A stretch of DNA of 64,000 bases. It comes from Pseudomonadota bacterium (lineage in GTDB: Bacteria > Pseudomonadota > Gammaproteobacteria > Xanthomonadales > Rhodanobacteraceae). A program made the position numbers and the translations under genes. The stretch lies in the NCBI GenBank assembly GCA_021795435.1, contig JAJYPJ010000005.1, forward strand, positions 1 through 64,000. The letters are read 5' to 3'. A model generated the notes under the pieces. The model ran no database searches, had not been told where the DNA came from, and worked only from the letters and a program-made list of their open reading frames with translations. Numbering within the stretch: position 1 is the first letter of the stretch; each line of letters begins with the position of its first letter. Positions 54,474 to 63,183 of the stretch are shown piece after piece.

Positions 54474-55589
54474 ATGCAAAAAAACAGTGGTGTTCATCGA
54501 TCCATCGTCCGCGCGGCGGGTCGCCGTTGCCGCATCGTGGCGGGAATGGCCTGCTTCCTGTTCGCGCTGCACGCCGCGTCGGCGATGGCGCAGCCGGCCT
54601 TGTCGAATGCGGCGCCGCGGGTGCTGCGGATCTCCGGCGGTGCTGGAGGCCTGGGATTCGATGACCTGGGCTATAGCCGCGCGCTGGGCCGGATACTGGT
54701 TCCCGCTGCGGGGAGTGGCAACCTCGTGCTCATCAATCCCGCAGATGATCGCATGAGGGTCCTTCGGCGCATCGTACCGCCGGCACGCGGGACCGTGGGC
54801 TCGCACGATGCCGGAACCACCTCGGCCAGTTTTGGAGGAGGGCTGCTGTTTGCCAGTGACCATCCGCAGCAACAATTGCTTGCGGTCAGCCCGCGGACCG
54901 GGGCGGTGGTGGCGCGCATCGATCTCGCTTCGCAACCGGATTACGTGCGTTGGGTTGGCCCGCTGCGGCAGGTCTGGGTCACCGAGCCGCATGCGCGACA
55001 GATCGAGCGGTTCGCGGTGACTGGCGGCCCCGTGCCGTCCTTCCGACGGGTCGGCGTCGTCGCCGTGCCGCACGGTCCCGAATCACTGGTCATCGATCGC
55101 GCCAATGGCATGGCGTATGCCAACCACTGGCAGGGCGAGACCGTCGAGATCCCGTTGCGTGACCCCCACGTCGCACGGGTCATGCCCAACTCGTGCAAGG
55201 GGAGCCGCGGCCTTGCGCTGGACCCTGCCGACCAGACGCTTTTCGTCGGATGCGCTGAAGGGAAGGTCGTGGCGCTGGACCTTGTCCACCGCGGAGCCAT
55301 CATTTCCAGTGCGCCGGTGGGCAAGGGCGTGGACATCATCGCCTGGAACCCTGCGCTCCGGCACGTGTATGCGCCGGGCAGCAGGGCGGCCACGCTGTCG
55401 GTGCTCGGCTACAACGGTGCGCAGCTGCAATTGCTTCGGACGCTACCTGCGGCGATCGGCAGTCATTGCGTCGCGACGGACGGCCACGCCAAGGTCTATG
55501 TTTGCGATCCGAGGGCGGGGACCATCCTCGTTTATCGCGACCCCCCTGGGGCGCTGCCGCGGCAGCGCATGGATCGACCTCAGGCCTGA
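54474..55589 (+). CDS. Exported YncE-like beta-propeller protein
   Basis: 371 residues. A signal peptide (about residues 20-39, MACFLFALHAASAMAQ) is followed by repeated beta-sheet blades with patterns such as GNLVLINPADDRMR, QQLLAVSPRTGAVVARIDL and KVVALDLVHRGAIIS. These match YVTN/YncE-type propellers. Cysteines occur in pairs (NSCKG and GCAEG), possibly disulfides. It follows the TonB receptor by 183 bp with a hairpin between. E. coli YncE is a periplasmic, iron-responsive propeller of unclear role next to receptor YncD; a substrate-binding partner role is inferred from that parallel. Its end overlaps the convergent FadJ-like gene by 10 bases. Confidence 0.78.
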   Translation: MQKNSGVHRSIVRAAGRRCRIVAGMACFLFALHAASAMAQPALSNAAPRVLRISGGAGGLGFDDLGYSRALGRILVPAAGSGNLVLINPADDRMRVLRRIVPPARGTVGSHDAGTTSASFGGGLLFASDHPQQQLLAVSPRTGAVVARIDLASQPDYVRWVGPLRQVWVTEPHARQIERFAVTGGPVPSFRRVGVVAVPHGPESLVIDRANGMAYANHWQGETVEIPLRDPHVARVMPNSCKGSRGLALDPADQTLFVGCAEGKVVALDLVHRGAIISSAPVGKGVDIIAWNPALRHVYAPGSRAATLSVLGYNGAQLQLLRTLPAAIGSHCVATDGHAKVYVCDPRAGTILVYRDPPGALPRQRMDRPQA

Positions 55590-57634
55590 CCCCGCAACGC
55601 TGGGTTGTCCCAGCCGGGACGGGGTGCAAAGCGAGGGCCATGGCGGGCCGCCATGGCCTCCAGCTGCGCACGCAGTCCGTCGGCACCGACGCTGCGGATG
55701 TAGCCGACGGGCCCGCCCCGGAAGGGTGCGAAGCCGGTGCCCATGATCACGCCGGCATCCAGCAGGTCGGCGTCATCGACCACACTGTCGGCCAGGCAAG
55801 CGACCGCTTCGTTGAGCATCGGGCCGATCAGGCGGAACTCGAGGTCTTCCGGCGCCTGGTAGCCTTTGGGCACTTCCGGTTTCACCGGTTTGCCACCCTG
55901 CCAGCGATAGAAGCCTTCCCCGCTCTTCTTGCCGCGCTTGCCTGATTCCAGCAGACGCTCGACGCCCGGCGGCAGGTCCAGGCCCAGGAAAGGCGCCAGT
56001 TCCTGGCCAACGGAAGCCGCGACATCCAGGCCGACGGTGTCGGCCAGCTCGATCGGCCCCATCGGCATGCCGAAAGCGCGGGCGGTCCGGTCGAGGATCG
56101 CACCCGGAATGCCTTCGCCCAATGCGCGGATCGCTTCCAGCATGTACGGCATCAGGATGCGGTTGACCAGGAATCCGGGACTGCCCTTGACGGGAATCGG
56201 CAACTTGTCGATGGCGCGGCAAAAGGCCAGCGCGCGCTGTTCGGAAGCGGGTGCAAGGCGCGCGTGCCGAACGACTTCCACCAGCGGCATCTGCGCGACG
56301 GGGTTGAAGAAATGCAGTCCGACAAAGCGTTCGGGCGAGGCGAGGCCCCGCGCCAGTTCGTTCAGCGGAATGCTGGAGGTGTTCGTGGCCAGCAGGGCCT
56401 CCGCGCGCAGGTTCGGCTGCACGGCGGCATAGAGCGTCTTCTTGGCTTCGGGATTTTCGTAAATGGCCTCGAGGACCAGGTCCGCGGAGGCAGTGTGCAC
56501 GCCTTCGACATCGGCCTGGAGGCGCGCGATGGCCGGGGCCATGCGTTCCGGTGTCTTCAGCCGCCTTTCGAACAGGACCCTGGCGCGCGCGATCGCCGCC
56601 TCAACCAGGGGCAGTTCCCGGTCCTGCAGGCTGACGCTGAAGCCGCGGTAGGCGCACCAGGCAGCGATGTCACCGCCCATGACGCCCGCACCAATCACGT
56701 GCACGTGGGCGATGCCATGCGCCGTGTCACCGCCTTGTGCCTTCAGGCGTTCCTGGAGGAAGAACACGCGCACCAGGTTGCGCGCCGTGGGCGTGGCGGC
56801 GAGGCAGACCACCGAATCGGCTTCCAGGGCGAGTCGCTGCAGGACGTCGTTGCCGCCGCGACGCCACACCTCGATCAGGGCAAAAGGCGCGGGGTAATGG
56901 GACTGGCGCACCTTCGCCGCGGTCTTCTTGCGCAGCATGGGCGCCAGCAGCTGTCTTGCCGGCCAGCTGTTGCTGGCCCAGGCGCGCAGGCGTTGCACCA
57001 CGGGGCGCGGCACCGGATGGCGCGCCATCGCCGTCGCAGCCTGCAATAGGGCGCTCTCGTCGGTCACCTGGTCGACCAGTCCGATGGCGAGGGCGGGCCC
57101 GGAAGCCAGCGACTTGCCCGTGAGCATGAGTGGCAGGGCCTGCAGCGCGCCGACCAGCCGCGGTAGCCGCGCGGTGCCACCCCATCCGGGGTGGATCCCC
57201 AGCATCACCTCGGGAAGGCCGATCCGGGTGCGCGGATCATTGCTGGCCACGCGGTGGCTGCACGCCAGCGCAAGCTCGGTGCCGCCGCCCATGCAATGGC
57301 CATGGATGGCGGCTACGCTGGGGCACGGGAGTCCGGCAAGCTTCTGGTACACGCGCTGGCCGAACGTGATGGTCGCGCGGACGGCACCATCGCGCTCGTA
57401 TCCGGCAAATTCGTGGATGTCGGCGCCGGCGATGAATCCGGCAGCCTTGCCGGAGCAGATCACGACGCCTCGCGGACGCTCCATGGAGAGGCGATCCAGC
57501 AGTTGGTCGAGTTCCTCGAGTACTGCACGCGCCATGGCATTGACGCTGCGGTCGGCCCGGTCGAGCGTCAAGGTGACGATGGCATCGGCATCGATCCCGG
57601 TGCGCCAATGGCGCAAGCGCAAGCCTTCGAACAT
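55580..57634 (-). CDS. fadJ: Bifunctional enoyl-CoA hydratase/3-hydroxyacyl-CoA dehydrogenase (FadJ-like)
   Basis: Two steps of fatty acid beta-oxidation in one 684-residue chain. The enoyl-CoA hydratase domain (1-200) has the oxyanion-loop segment FIAGADIHEF and the Glu segments GGGTELALAC and GLPEVMLGIHPGWGGTARL. The NAD domain has HVIGAGVMGGDIAAW near 310, LHFFNPVAQMPLVEV with the catalytic His, and KGSPGFLVNRIL. No thiolase gene (fadI/fadA) adjoins, and no FadB-type pairing is seen. It is divergent from icmF, and a 19-bp palindrome lies 20 bases upstream of its start. Confidence 0.88.
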   Translation of the reverse strand: MFEGLRLRHWRTGIDADAIVTLTLDRADRSVNAMARAVLEELDQLLDRLSMERPRGVVICSGKAAGFIAGADIHEFAGYERDGAVRATITFGQRVYQKLAGLPCPSVAAIHGHCMGGGTELALACSHRVASNDPRTRIGLPEVMLGIHPGWGGTARLPRLVGALQALPLMLTGKSLASGPALAIGLVDQVTDESALLQAATAMARHPVPRPVVQRLRAWASNSWPARQLLAPMLRKKTAAKVRQSHYPAPFALIEVWRRGGNDVLQRLALEADSVVCLAATPTARNLVRVFFLQERLKAQGGDTAHGIAHVHVIGAGVMGGDIAAWCAYRGFSVSLQDRELPLVEAAIARARVLFERRLKTPERMAPAIARLQADVEGVHTASADLVLEAIYENPEAKKTLYAAVQPNLRAEALLATNTSSIPLNELARGLASPERFVGLHFFNPVAQMPLVEVVRHARLAPASEQRALAFCRAIDKLPIPVKGSPGFLVNRILMPYMLEAIRALGEGIPGAILDRTARAFGMPMGPIELADTVGLDVAASVGQELAPFLGLDLPPGVERLLESGKRGKKSGEGFYRWQGGKPVKPEVPKGYQAPEDLEFRLIGPMLNEAVACLADSVVDDADLLDAGVIMGTGFAPFRGGPVGYIRSVGADGLRAQLEAMAARHGPRFAPRPGWDNPALRGQA

Positions 57635-57653
57635 CGCGTGCCCCGGCGTGGAA

Positions 57654-57672
57654 TCATCCGATGATCGGATGA
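57654..57672. promoter_or_regulatory. Perfect 19-bp palindrome in the fadJ/icmF divergent region
   Basis: TCATCCGA (57654-57661) and TCGGATGA (57665-57672) are exact complements with a 3-base centre. It sits 20 bases before the fadJ-like start codon and 220 bases before icmF. The form fits a dimeric repressor operator, such as a TetR-family acyl-CoA regulator; the identity of the regulator is unknown. Alternatively it could be a hairpin in the fadJ leader. Confidence 0.5.
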
Positions 57673-57891
57673 CCGTTGGCGATGGTCAATGTCCGTGGCG
57701 ATGCCCGGTTCGCTGCGCTTCACAACCACGGAGCGATCCCTGGCCAACGCCGCCGATCCCGGCGCGATGCCTTATCCCGATGGGGCCCGGGGAGCCGATC
57801 CCCGTGCATTAGCGGCACGGGGCATGCGGCGCGGCGCGGGTATGCCGAGCCATCGGCGTAAAATGGCGCCATTGCCACGCGGATCCCGATC

Positions 57892-60800
57892 ATGAGCACC
57901 CCAGCACAGCAAGTGCCCATCGCCCGAGCGGAGCCCGATCCGGCACCGCTGCGCTTTGTCACGGCGGCCAGCTTGTTCGATGGGCATGATGCGGCCATCA
58001 ACATCATGCGCCGGCTGATCCAGGCGCAGGGCGCCGAGGTGATCCACCTCGGTCACAATCGCAGCGTCGAGGACGTGGTGCGCGCTGCGCTGCAGGAAGA
58101 TGCCGACGCCATCGCCATCAGCAGTTATCAGGGCGGGCACGTCGAGTACTTTCGATACATGGTGGACATGCTTCGCGAGCGCGGAGCAGGCCATATTCGC
58201 GTCTTCGGCGGCGGTGGCGGGACGATCACGCCGGATGAAATAGCCGACCTCCAGGCCTACGGCGTCGAGCGCATCTACCATCCGAACGACGGCATGCACA
58301 TGGGCCTCGTGGCCATGATCGAGGACGTCGTGCGGCGTGCCGGCGAAGGTCGGCGATTGCGTCGACAGGCGGCGATGCCTCGCGAGGTCGGTGCGCGGAG
58401 TTTCGACTCGGCCCGGCTGGTGGATCTCCATGATGAGCTCCGCATCGGCGAGATCCTGAGTGGCATCGAGAACGGCGCGCTCGCCGATGGGGACCTGGCG
58501 CGACTCCACCGCCTGTGGAGCGTTGGCAGGCGTGCGCCGGTCCTGGGCCTGACGGGCACGGGAGGCGCTGGAAAATCCAGCGTGGTCGACGAATTGCTGT
58601 TGCGCTTCCTGCATGCCTTCCCGGAAATGCGGATCGCGGTTCTGGCCGTGGATCCCACGCGCCGGCGCAGCGGCGGTGCCTTGTTGGGGGACCGCATCCG
58701 CATGAATGCACTGCGGAGTTCGCGCGTGTACATGCGATCCATGGCGACGCGTCGCCAGCATGCCGCCACGAATGCATTGCTCCGCGAGTGCCTGGCTTTC
58801 CTGCGGGCGCAGGACTTCGATCTGGTGATCCTCGAGACCGCCGGCATCGGGCAGAGCGATTCCGAGGTCGTCGACCTCGTCGATTTCCCCGTCTACGTCA
58901 TGACCAGCGACTATGGGGCGGCCAGCCAGTTGGAGAAGATCGACATGCTCGATTTCGCCGAATTGGTCGTGCTCAACAAGTTCGATCGTCGTGGCGCGGA
59001 GGACGCGCTGCGGGACGTCCGCAAGCAGTGGCGGCGAAACCGCGTGCAGTTCCAGTTGCCGGACGAGTCGGTGCCGGTCTACCCGACCATCGCCAGCCAG
59101 TTCAACGATCCCGGGATCACCTGGATGTTCACCGAACTGTGCCGGCTGCTGCGCGCCAAGGTGCCTGATCTCGTGAGCCTGGACGGACAGTCCGAGGCGA
59201 GGGCAGGGATGCGCTGCAGCTTCACGCCTGATCTTGACGTGGCATTGAAGGAGCCGCGTGCGACCGTGCTGATCCCCGGCAACCGATCGCGCTATCTGGC
59301 CGAGATTGCCGAGCAGGGGCGTGGCATCCATGCGCGAATCGAGCGGGAGGCCGGGGCGGCGCGCCGCGCGCAGCGCTTCCACGAGGTCCTGCGCGACCTG
59401 GGCGACGAGGGCCTGCCGCTGCCGCTGGAAGGCTATCCGCCCTCGGCCTTGGTCGACGGGGTGCACGCGCCGCTGCGCCGGCACTACAACGAGGCGCTCA
59501 GGCAGCTGTCCACCGAGGCCCTTAACCTGTTGCGGGAATGGCCTGCACGCAAGGAGGCCGTCACCGCGGCGTACAACGAATATCAAGTGCGCGGCAAAAC
59601 GATCCGCGTCGAGAATTACCATGAGTCGCTCAGCCACCAGAAGGTGCCGAAGATCGCGCCGCCCCAGTACCACGATTGGGGCGACCTGCTGAGCTTCTTG
59701 ATGCGCGAGAACCTGCCTGGCGCCTATCCGTACACGGGCGGCGTGTATCCGTATCGTCGCAGCGGCGAGGATCCCACCCGCATGTTCGCGGGCGAGGGGA
59801 CGCCGGAGCGGACCAACCGGCGCTTCCACTACCTGAGCCTGGGGCAGCCGGCGGCCCGCCTGTCCACTGCATTCGACAGCGTCACGCTGTATGGCGAGGA
59901 TCCGGCGCCGCGCCCCGACATCTACGGCAAGATCGGGAATTCCGGCGTCTCCATCGCCACGCTGGACGACATGAAGAAGCTCTATTCCGGCTTCGACCTC
60001 TGCGATCCGAAGACCTCGGTGTCGATGACGATCAATGGCCCCGCGCCCATGGTCCTCGCGATGTTCATGAATACGGCCATCGACCAGCAGGTCGAGAAGC
60101 ATCTCCGCAGCGAGGCCGCGCGATGGCATGCCGCGGAACAGAAGATCGCCGCCCTGTACGAGGGGCGTCCCCGGCCCCAGTATCACGGATCCCTGCCCGA
60201 CGGGAACGATGGGCTCGGGCTCGGATTGCTCGGCGTCAGTGGCGATGAACTGGTCGAGCCCGGGGTCTACGAGCGCATCAAGGCTGAAACGCTCAAATCA
60301 GTGCGTGGCACCGTGCAGGCCGACATCCTCAAGGAGGACCAGGCGCAGAACACCTGCATCTTCAGCACTGAATTCGCGCTGCGCATGATGGGTGACATCC
60401 AGCAGTACTTCGTCGACCACGGCGTGCGCAATTTCTACTCGGTGAGCATTTCCGGCTACCACATCGCCGAAGCAGGGGCCAATCCGATCAGCCAGTTGGC
60501 CTTCACGCTGTCCAACGGGTTCACCATCGTCGAGTATTACCTGGCGCGCGGCATGCAGATCGACGATTTCGCGCCGAACCTGTCGTTCTTCTTCAGCAAT
60601 GGCATGGATCCGGAGTACACGGTCATTGGCCGGGTTGCGCGTCGTATCTGGGCTCGGGCGATGCGCGAGCGCTATGGTGCGAACGAGCGCAGCCAGATGC
60701 TGAAGTACCACATCCAGACCAGCGGTCGTTCGCTGCATGCGCAGGAAATCCAGTTCAACGACATCCGGACGACGCTGCAGGCCTTGTACGCCCTCTTCGA

Positions 60801-61407
60801 CAACTGCAACAGCCTGCACACCAACGCTTACGACGAGGCGATCACCACGCCCACCGAGGAAAGCGTGCGGCGTGCCGTGGCGATCCAGCTCATCATCAAT
60901 CGCGAGCTGGGGCTGAATTTCAACGAGAACCCCTGGCAAGGCAGCTTCGTGGTCGAGACGCTCACGGACCTTGTGGAAGAGGCGGTGTACAAGGAATTCG
61001 AGGCGATCAGCGAGCGCGGCGGGGTGCTGGGCGCCATGGACACCATGTACCAGCGCGGCAAGATCCAGGAGGAGTCCATGCATTACGAGCAGAAGAAGCA
61101 CGACGGGTCATTGCCGTTGATCGGAGTAAATACCTACCTGCCCAAGGACCATGCCGGCGACATCACGACCCGGATCGAGCTGATCCGGTCGACCGAGGAA
61201 GAAAAGCGCCAGCAGATCGCGAACGTGCGGGCCTATGGCGAGGCGCGCAATCGGCTTGGGCAGGACAGCCTGCGCCGCCTTCAGGCCACCGCGCGGGATC
61301 GCCGCAATGTCTTCGCGCAATTGATGGAATCCGTCAAGTTCAATTCGCTTGGCCAGATCAGCCATGCGCTGTATGACGTCGGTGGCGAGTATCGACGCAA
61401 CATGTAG
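57892..61407 (+). CDS. icmF: Fused isobutyryl-CoA mutase IcmF
   Basis: Coenzyme-B12 enzyme that interconverts isobutyryl-CoA and n-butyryl-CoA, with a built-in G-protein chaperone. Domain order in 1171 residues: N-terminal B12-binding domain (about 20-155) with DGHD (30-33) and [12 protein letters not shown]-loop GTPase MeaB-like domain with Walker [10 protein letters not shown] near 222-230; linker; C-terminal mutase from about 575 with [16 protein letters not shown] near 605 and [18 protein letters not shown]. This order and the sequence after PGAYPYT are diagnostic of IcmF rather than methylmalonyl-CoA mutase. Whether the active site favours isobutyryl-, isovaleryl- or pivalyl-CoA needs alignment of the substrate-pocket residues. 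It is divergent from the FadJ-like gene. Confidence 0.93.
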   Translation: MSTPAQQVPIARAEPDPAPLRFVTAASLFDGHDAAINIMRRLIQAQGAEVIHLGHNRSVEDVVRAALQEDADAIAISSYQGGHVEYFRYMVDMLRERGAGHIRVFGGGGGTITPDEIADLQAYGVERIYHPNDGMHMGLVAMIEDVVRRAGEGRRLRRQAAMPREVGARSFDSARLVDLHDELRIGEILSGIENGALADGDLARLHRLWSVGRRAPVLGLTGTGGAGKSSVVDELLLRFLHAFPEMRIAVLAVDPTRRRSGGALLGDRIRMNALRSSRVYMRSMATRRQHAATNALLRECLAFLRAQDFDLVILETAGIGQSDSEVVDLVDFPVYVMTSDYGAASQLEKIDMLDFAELVVLNKFDRRGAEDALRDVRKQWRRNRVQFQLPDESVPVYPTIASQFNDPGITWMFTELCRLLRAKVPDLVSLDGQSEARAGMRCSFTPDLDVALKEPRATVLIPGNRSRYLAEIAEQGRGIHARIEREAGAARRAQRFHEVLRDLGDEGLPLPLEGYPPSALVDGVHAPLRRHYNEALRQLSTEALNLLREWPARKEAVTAAYNEYQVRGKTIRVENYHESLSHQKVPKIAPPQYHDWGDLLSFLMRENLPGAYPYTGGVYPYRRSGEDPTRMFAGEGTPERTNRRFHYLSLGQPAARLSTAFDSVTLYGEDPAPRPDIYGKIGNSGVSIATLDDMKKLYSGFDLCDPKTSVSMTINGPAPMVLAMFMNTAIDQQVEKHLRSEAARWHAAEQKIAALYEGRPRPQYHGSLPDGNDGLGLGLLGVSGDELVEPGVYERIKAETLKSVRGTVQADILKEDQAQNTCIFSTEFALRMMGDIQQYFVDHGVRNFYSVSISGYHIAEAGANPISQLAFTLSNGFTIVEYYLARGMQIDDFAPNLSFFFSNGMDPEYTVIGRVARRIWARAMRERYGANERSQMLKYHIQTSGRSLHAQEIQFNDIRTTLQALYALFDNCNSLHTNAYDEAITTPTEESVRRAVAIQLIINRELGLNFNENPWQGSFVVETLTDLVEEAVYKEFEAISERGGVLGAMDTMYQRGKIQEESMHYEQKKHDGSLPLIGVNTYLPKDHAGDITTRIELIRSTEEEKRQQIANVRAYGEARNRLGQDSLRRLQATARDRRNVFAQLMESVKFNSLGQISHALYDVGGEYRRNM

Positions 61408-61421
61408 CGGAGCGAAGGCTT

Positions 61422-61439
61422 TCCGTCGGAATCGACGGA
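61422..61439 (+). terminator. Hairpin downstream of icmF
   Basis: TCCGTCG and CGACGGA are complementary around the loop GAAT, 14 bases past the icmF stop, with partial extension by flanking GGC/GCC. No U-run follows, so terminator function is tentative. The remaining bases to the DsbA-like gene hold no recognised gene. Confidence 0.4.
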
Positions 61440-61628
61440 GGCCCTCATCCCGTGGGGCTGCGGGGCGCAGTGGCCAGGGATCGCCCGGTCGAATCGCCAG
61501 GGGTCGCGACCGGGCGGTCCGTCAGGGCATCCATCGAGCGCCCTTCTCGCTGAAATTGACCGGCCGGGTGGCTTCGCCGGTGGTGCCACTTGCGCGATGC
61601 GGGCGCATTCCGGCGCGGTCGGCCGGCC

Positions 61629-62294
61629 TCAGGCAGCCGATGCGCGCGTTGCGATCTCGCGCAGCACGTGCTCGAACGCCTCGGGAGGCTGCCCCCCGGA
61701 GATGATGAACATCTCGTTGATGATGGTGGCCGGAACCGAATGGATGCCGGCTTGCTGGAACTGGCGCTCCAGCGTCCGGACGTCATCGGCATGCGCATCG
61801 CTCGCGAGCATCCGGCGAGCCGCTGCGGCGTCGAGCTCGGCGTCAGCCACGATGCGTCCAAGCACGGCATGGTCGGCAACGTTCTCGCCTTCGGTGAAGT
61901 AGGCGCGGAACAGGGCCCTTTTCAACGCCAGGGCAAGGGTTTTGTCCTGCAGCCCGGCCCAGTGCAGGAGACGGTGCGCGTCGAAGGTGTTGTAGACGCG
62001 ACTGTCCGGCCCGGCGTTGATCGTCACCCCGGAAGCCGCCGCGCGCTCGCGGATGGTGGCGCGGTTCACGGCCAACTGGGCTTCGTCGATGCCGTATTTC
62101 CGCATGAGATGCTCGCTGGCGTCCTCTCCTTCGATGGGAAGCTGCGGATTCAACTCGAACGGTTGCAGGTGGATCTCCGCGTGGATGAGATCCTCGAGCC
62201 GTGCCAGGGCCTGCTCCAGGTTGGCCAATCCGATCGCGCACCAGGGGCAGGCGACGTCGGAAACGAAGTCGATGCGAAGAACGATGGGGGCCAT
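61629..62294 (-). CDS. DsbA-family oxidoreductase, FrnE-like
   Basis: 221 residues with a thioredoxin-like fold and helical insertion. The active-site motif is CPWC (Cys16, Cys19) in VSDVACPWCAIG. The insertion region includes FELNPQLPIEGEDASEHLMRKYG. The cis-Pro loop is SVPATIINE. There is no signal peptide, so it is cytoplasmic, as for FrnE, a thiol-disulfide protein linked to oxidative stress in other bacteria. The ATG at 62294 was chosen because upstream in-frame residues look noncoding. It converges on the icmF 3' side and diverges from the cytochrome c4 gene. Confidence 0.87.
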   Translation of the reverse strand: MAPIVLRIDFVSDVACPWCAIGLANLEQALARLEDLIHAEIHLQPFELNPQLPIEGEDASEHLMRKYGIDEAQLAVNRATIRERAAASGVTINAGPDSRVYNTFDAHRLLHWAGLQDKTLALALKRALFRAYFTEGENVADHAVLGRIVADAELDAAAARRMLASDAHADDVRTLERQFQQAGIHSVPATIINEMFIISGGQPPEAFEHVLREIATRASAA

Positions 62295-62522
62295 GGGGGC
62301 GGACCTGCGTTGCACGGTGAAGGACAAGCCGGGGTGTGCGCATTGTAGTGCGCCGTCCCGCTGGTCTCGGGATCGTCGCACCCGTTCCGGGCCCGCTCCG
62401 GCCGCGCCATCGACGCCGTCCTCGGCAGGAGGGGCGGCGCGCGGGCCTCGGTCGTGCGGGGATGTCCGACCCCGCCGATATGCGCCATCGATCGGTCGTA
62501 TCATCGGGAGGTCCCGTCAAAC

Positions 62523-62528
62523 AGGAGG
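62523..62528 (+). promoter_or_regulatory. Strong ribosome-binding site that decides the cytochrome c4 start
   Basis: AGGAGG lies 7 bases before the ATG at 62536 and only 4 bases before a tandem ATG at 62533, so 62536 is preferred. Confidence 0.7.
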
Positions 62529-62535
62529 GTTGATG

Positions 62536-63183
62536 ATGAAGCGCTCCATGCATGCCATCCGGGTTCTGCTGGTGGCGAGCCCCTTGGCGGTCGTTCTGGC
62601 CGCCCATTCCGCGGACAAGCTGGTGGGCAATGCCGAAGCCGGGCAATCCGAAGTGATGATGGTCTGTGCCGCATGCCACGGCGCCGATGGCAATTCCACG
62701 AATCCCCAGTATCCCAAGCTTGCCGGCCAGAGCCCGGAATACATCGAACATCAGCTTGAGTCCTTCCACAGCGGGAAACGGGCTAATTCAATCATGTCGG
62801 GCATGGCGGCCATGCTTTCGCCGCAGCAGATGGCCGATGTGGCGGCCTACTTCTCGCAGCAGAAGGAAGCCCCGGGCGAGGTCGACACCGATCAGGTTGC
62901 CTTGGGCAAGTCCATCTACGAGCACGGGGTGCCTGCCGTGGGATTGCCCGGCTGCGCGTCCTGCCATGGGGCCAAGGGCCTGGGCGATGCGGCCAAGCTG
63001 GTGCCGCGGATCGCGGGCCAGCATGCCGAGTATGTGGAGCAGGTGCTGACTGGTTGGCACAACGGGCAGGCATGGGGAGATGGCCCGCATGCCAAGTTGG
63101 CCTTGTCGGTGGGGCAGAAGCTCACGGTTGCCCAGATCCACGCGATTGCAGCCTACGTGCAGGGGCTGAACGCTTCCCCGTGA
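62536..63183 (+). CDS. Dihaem cytochrome c4
   Basis: Periplasmic or membrane-attached dihaem electron carrier, often donating to terminal oxidases. 215 residues with a signal peptide (about 1-26), then two homologous domains: CAACH (44-48) and CASCH (140-144). Typical c4 segments are YPKLAGQSPEYIEHQLESF, NSIMSGMAAMLS and VPRIAGQHAEYVEQVLTGW. Both axial-Met segments are likely intact. It sits about 57 kb from the two monohaem cytochromes at the left side of the window. Its stop overlaps the next start as TGATG, so it is probably coupled to the aldo/keto reductase gene. Confidence 0.92.
   Translation: MKRSMHAIRVLLVASPLAVVLAAHSADKLVGNAEAGQSEVMMVCAACHGADGNSTNPQYPKLAGQSPEYIEHQLESFHSGKRANSIMSGMAAMLSPQQMADVAAYFSQQKEAPGEVDTDQVALGKSIYEHGVPAVGLPGCASCHGAKGLGDAAKLVPRIAGQHAEYVEQVLTGWHNGQAWGDGPHAKLALSVGQKLTVAQIHAIAAYVQGLNASP

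Noticed and set aside
57772-60186. 804-codon minus-strand ORF opposite icmF
   Set aside because: Very long but antisense to a complete IcmF with all domain motifs; low-complexity His/Arg/Asp-rich translation.
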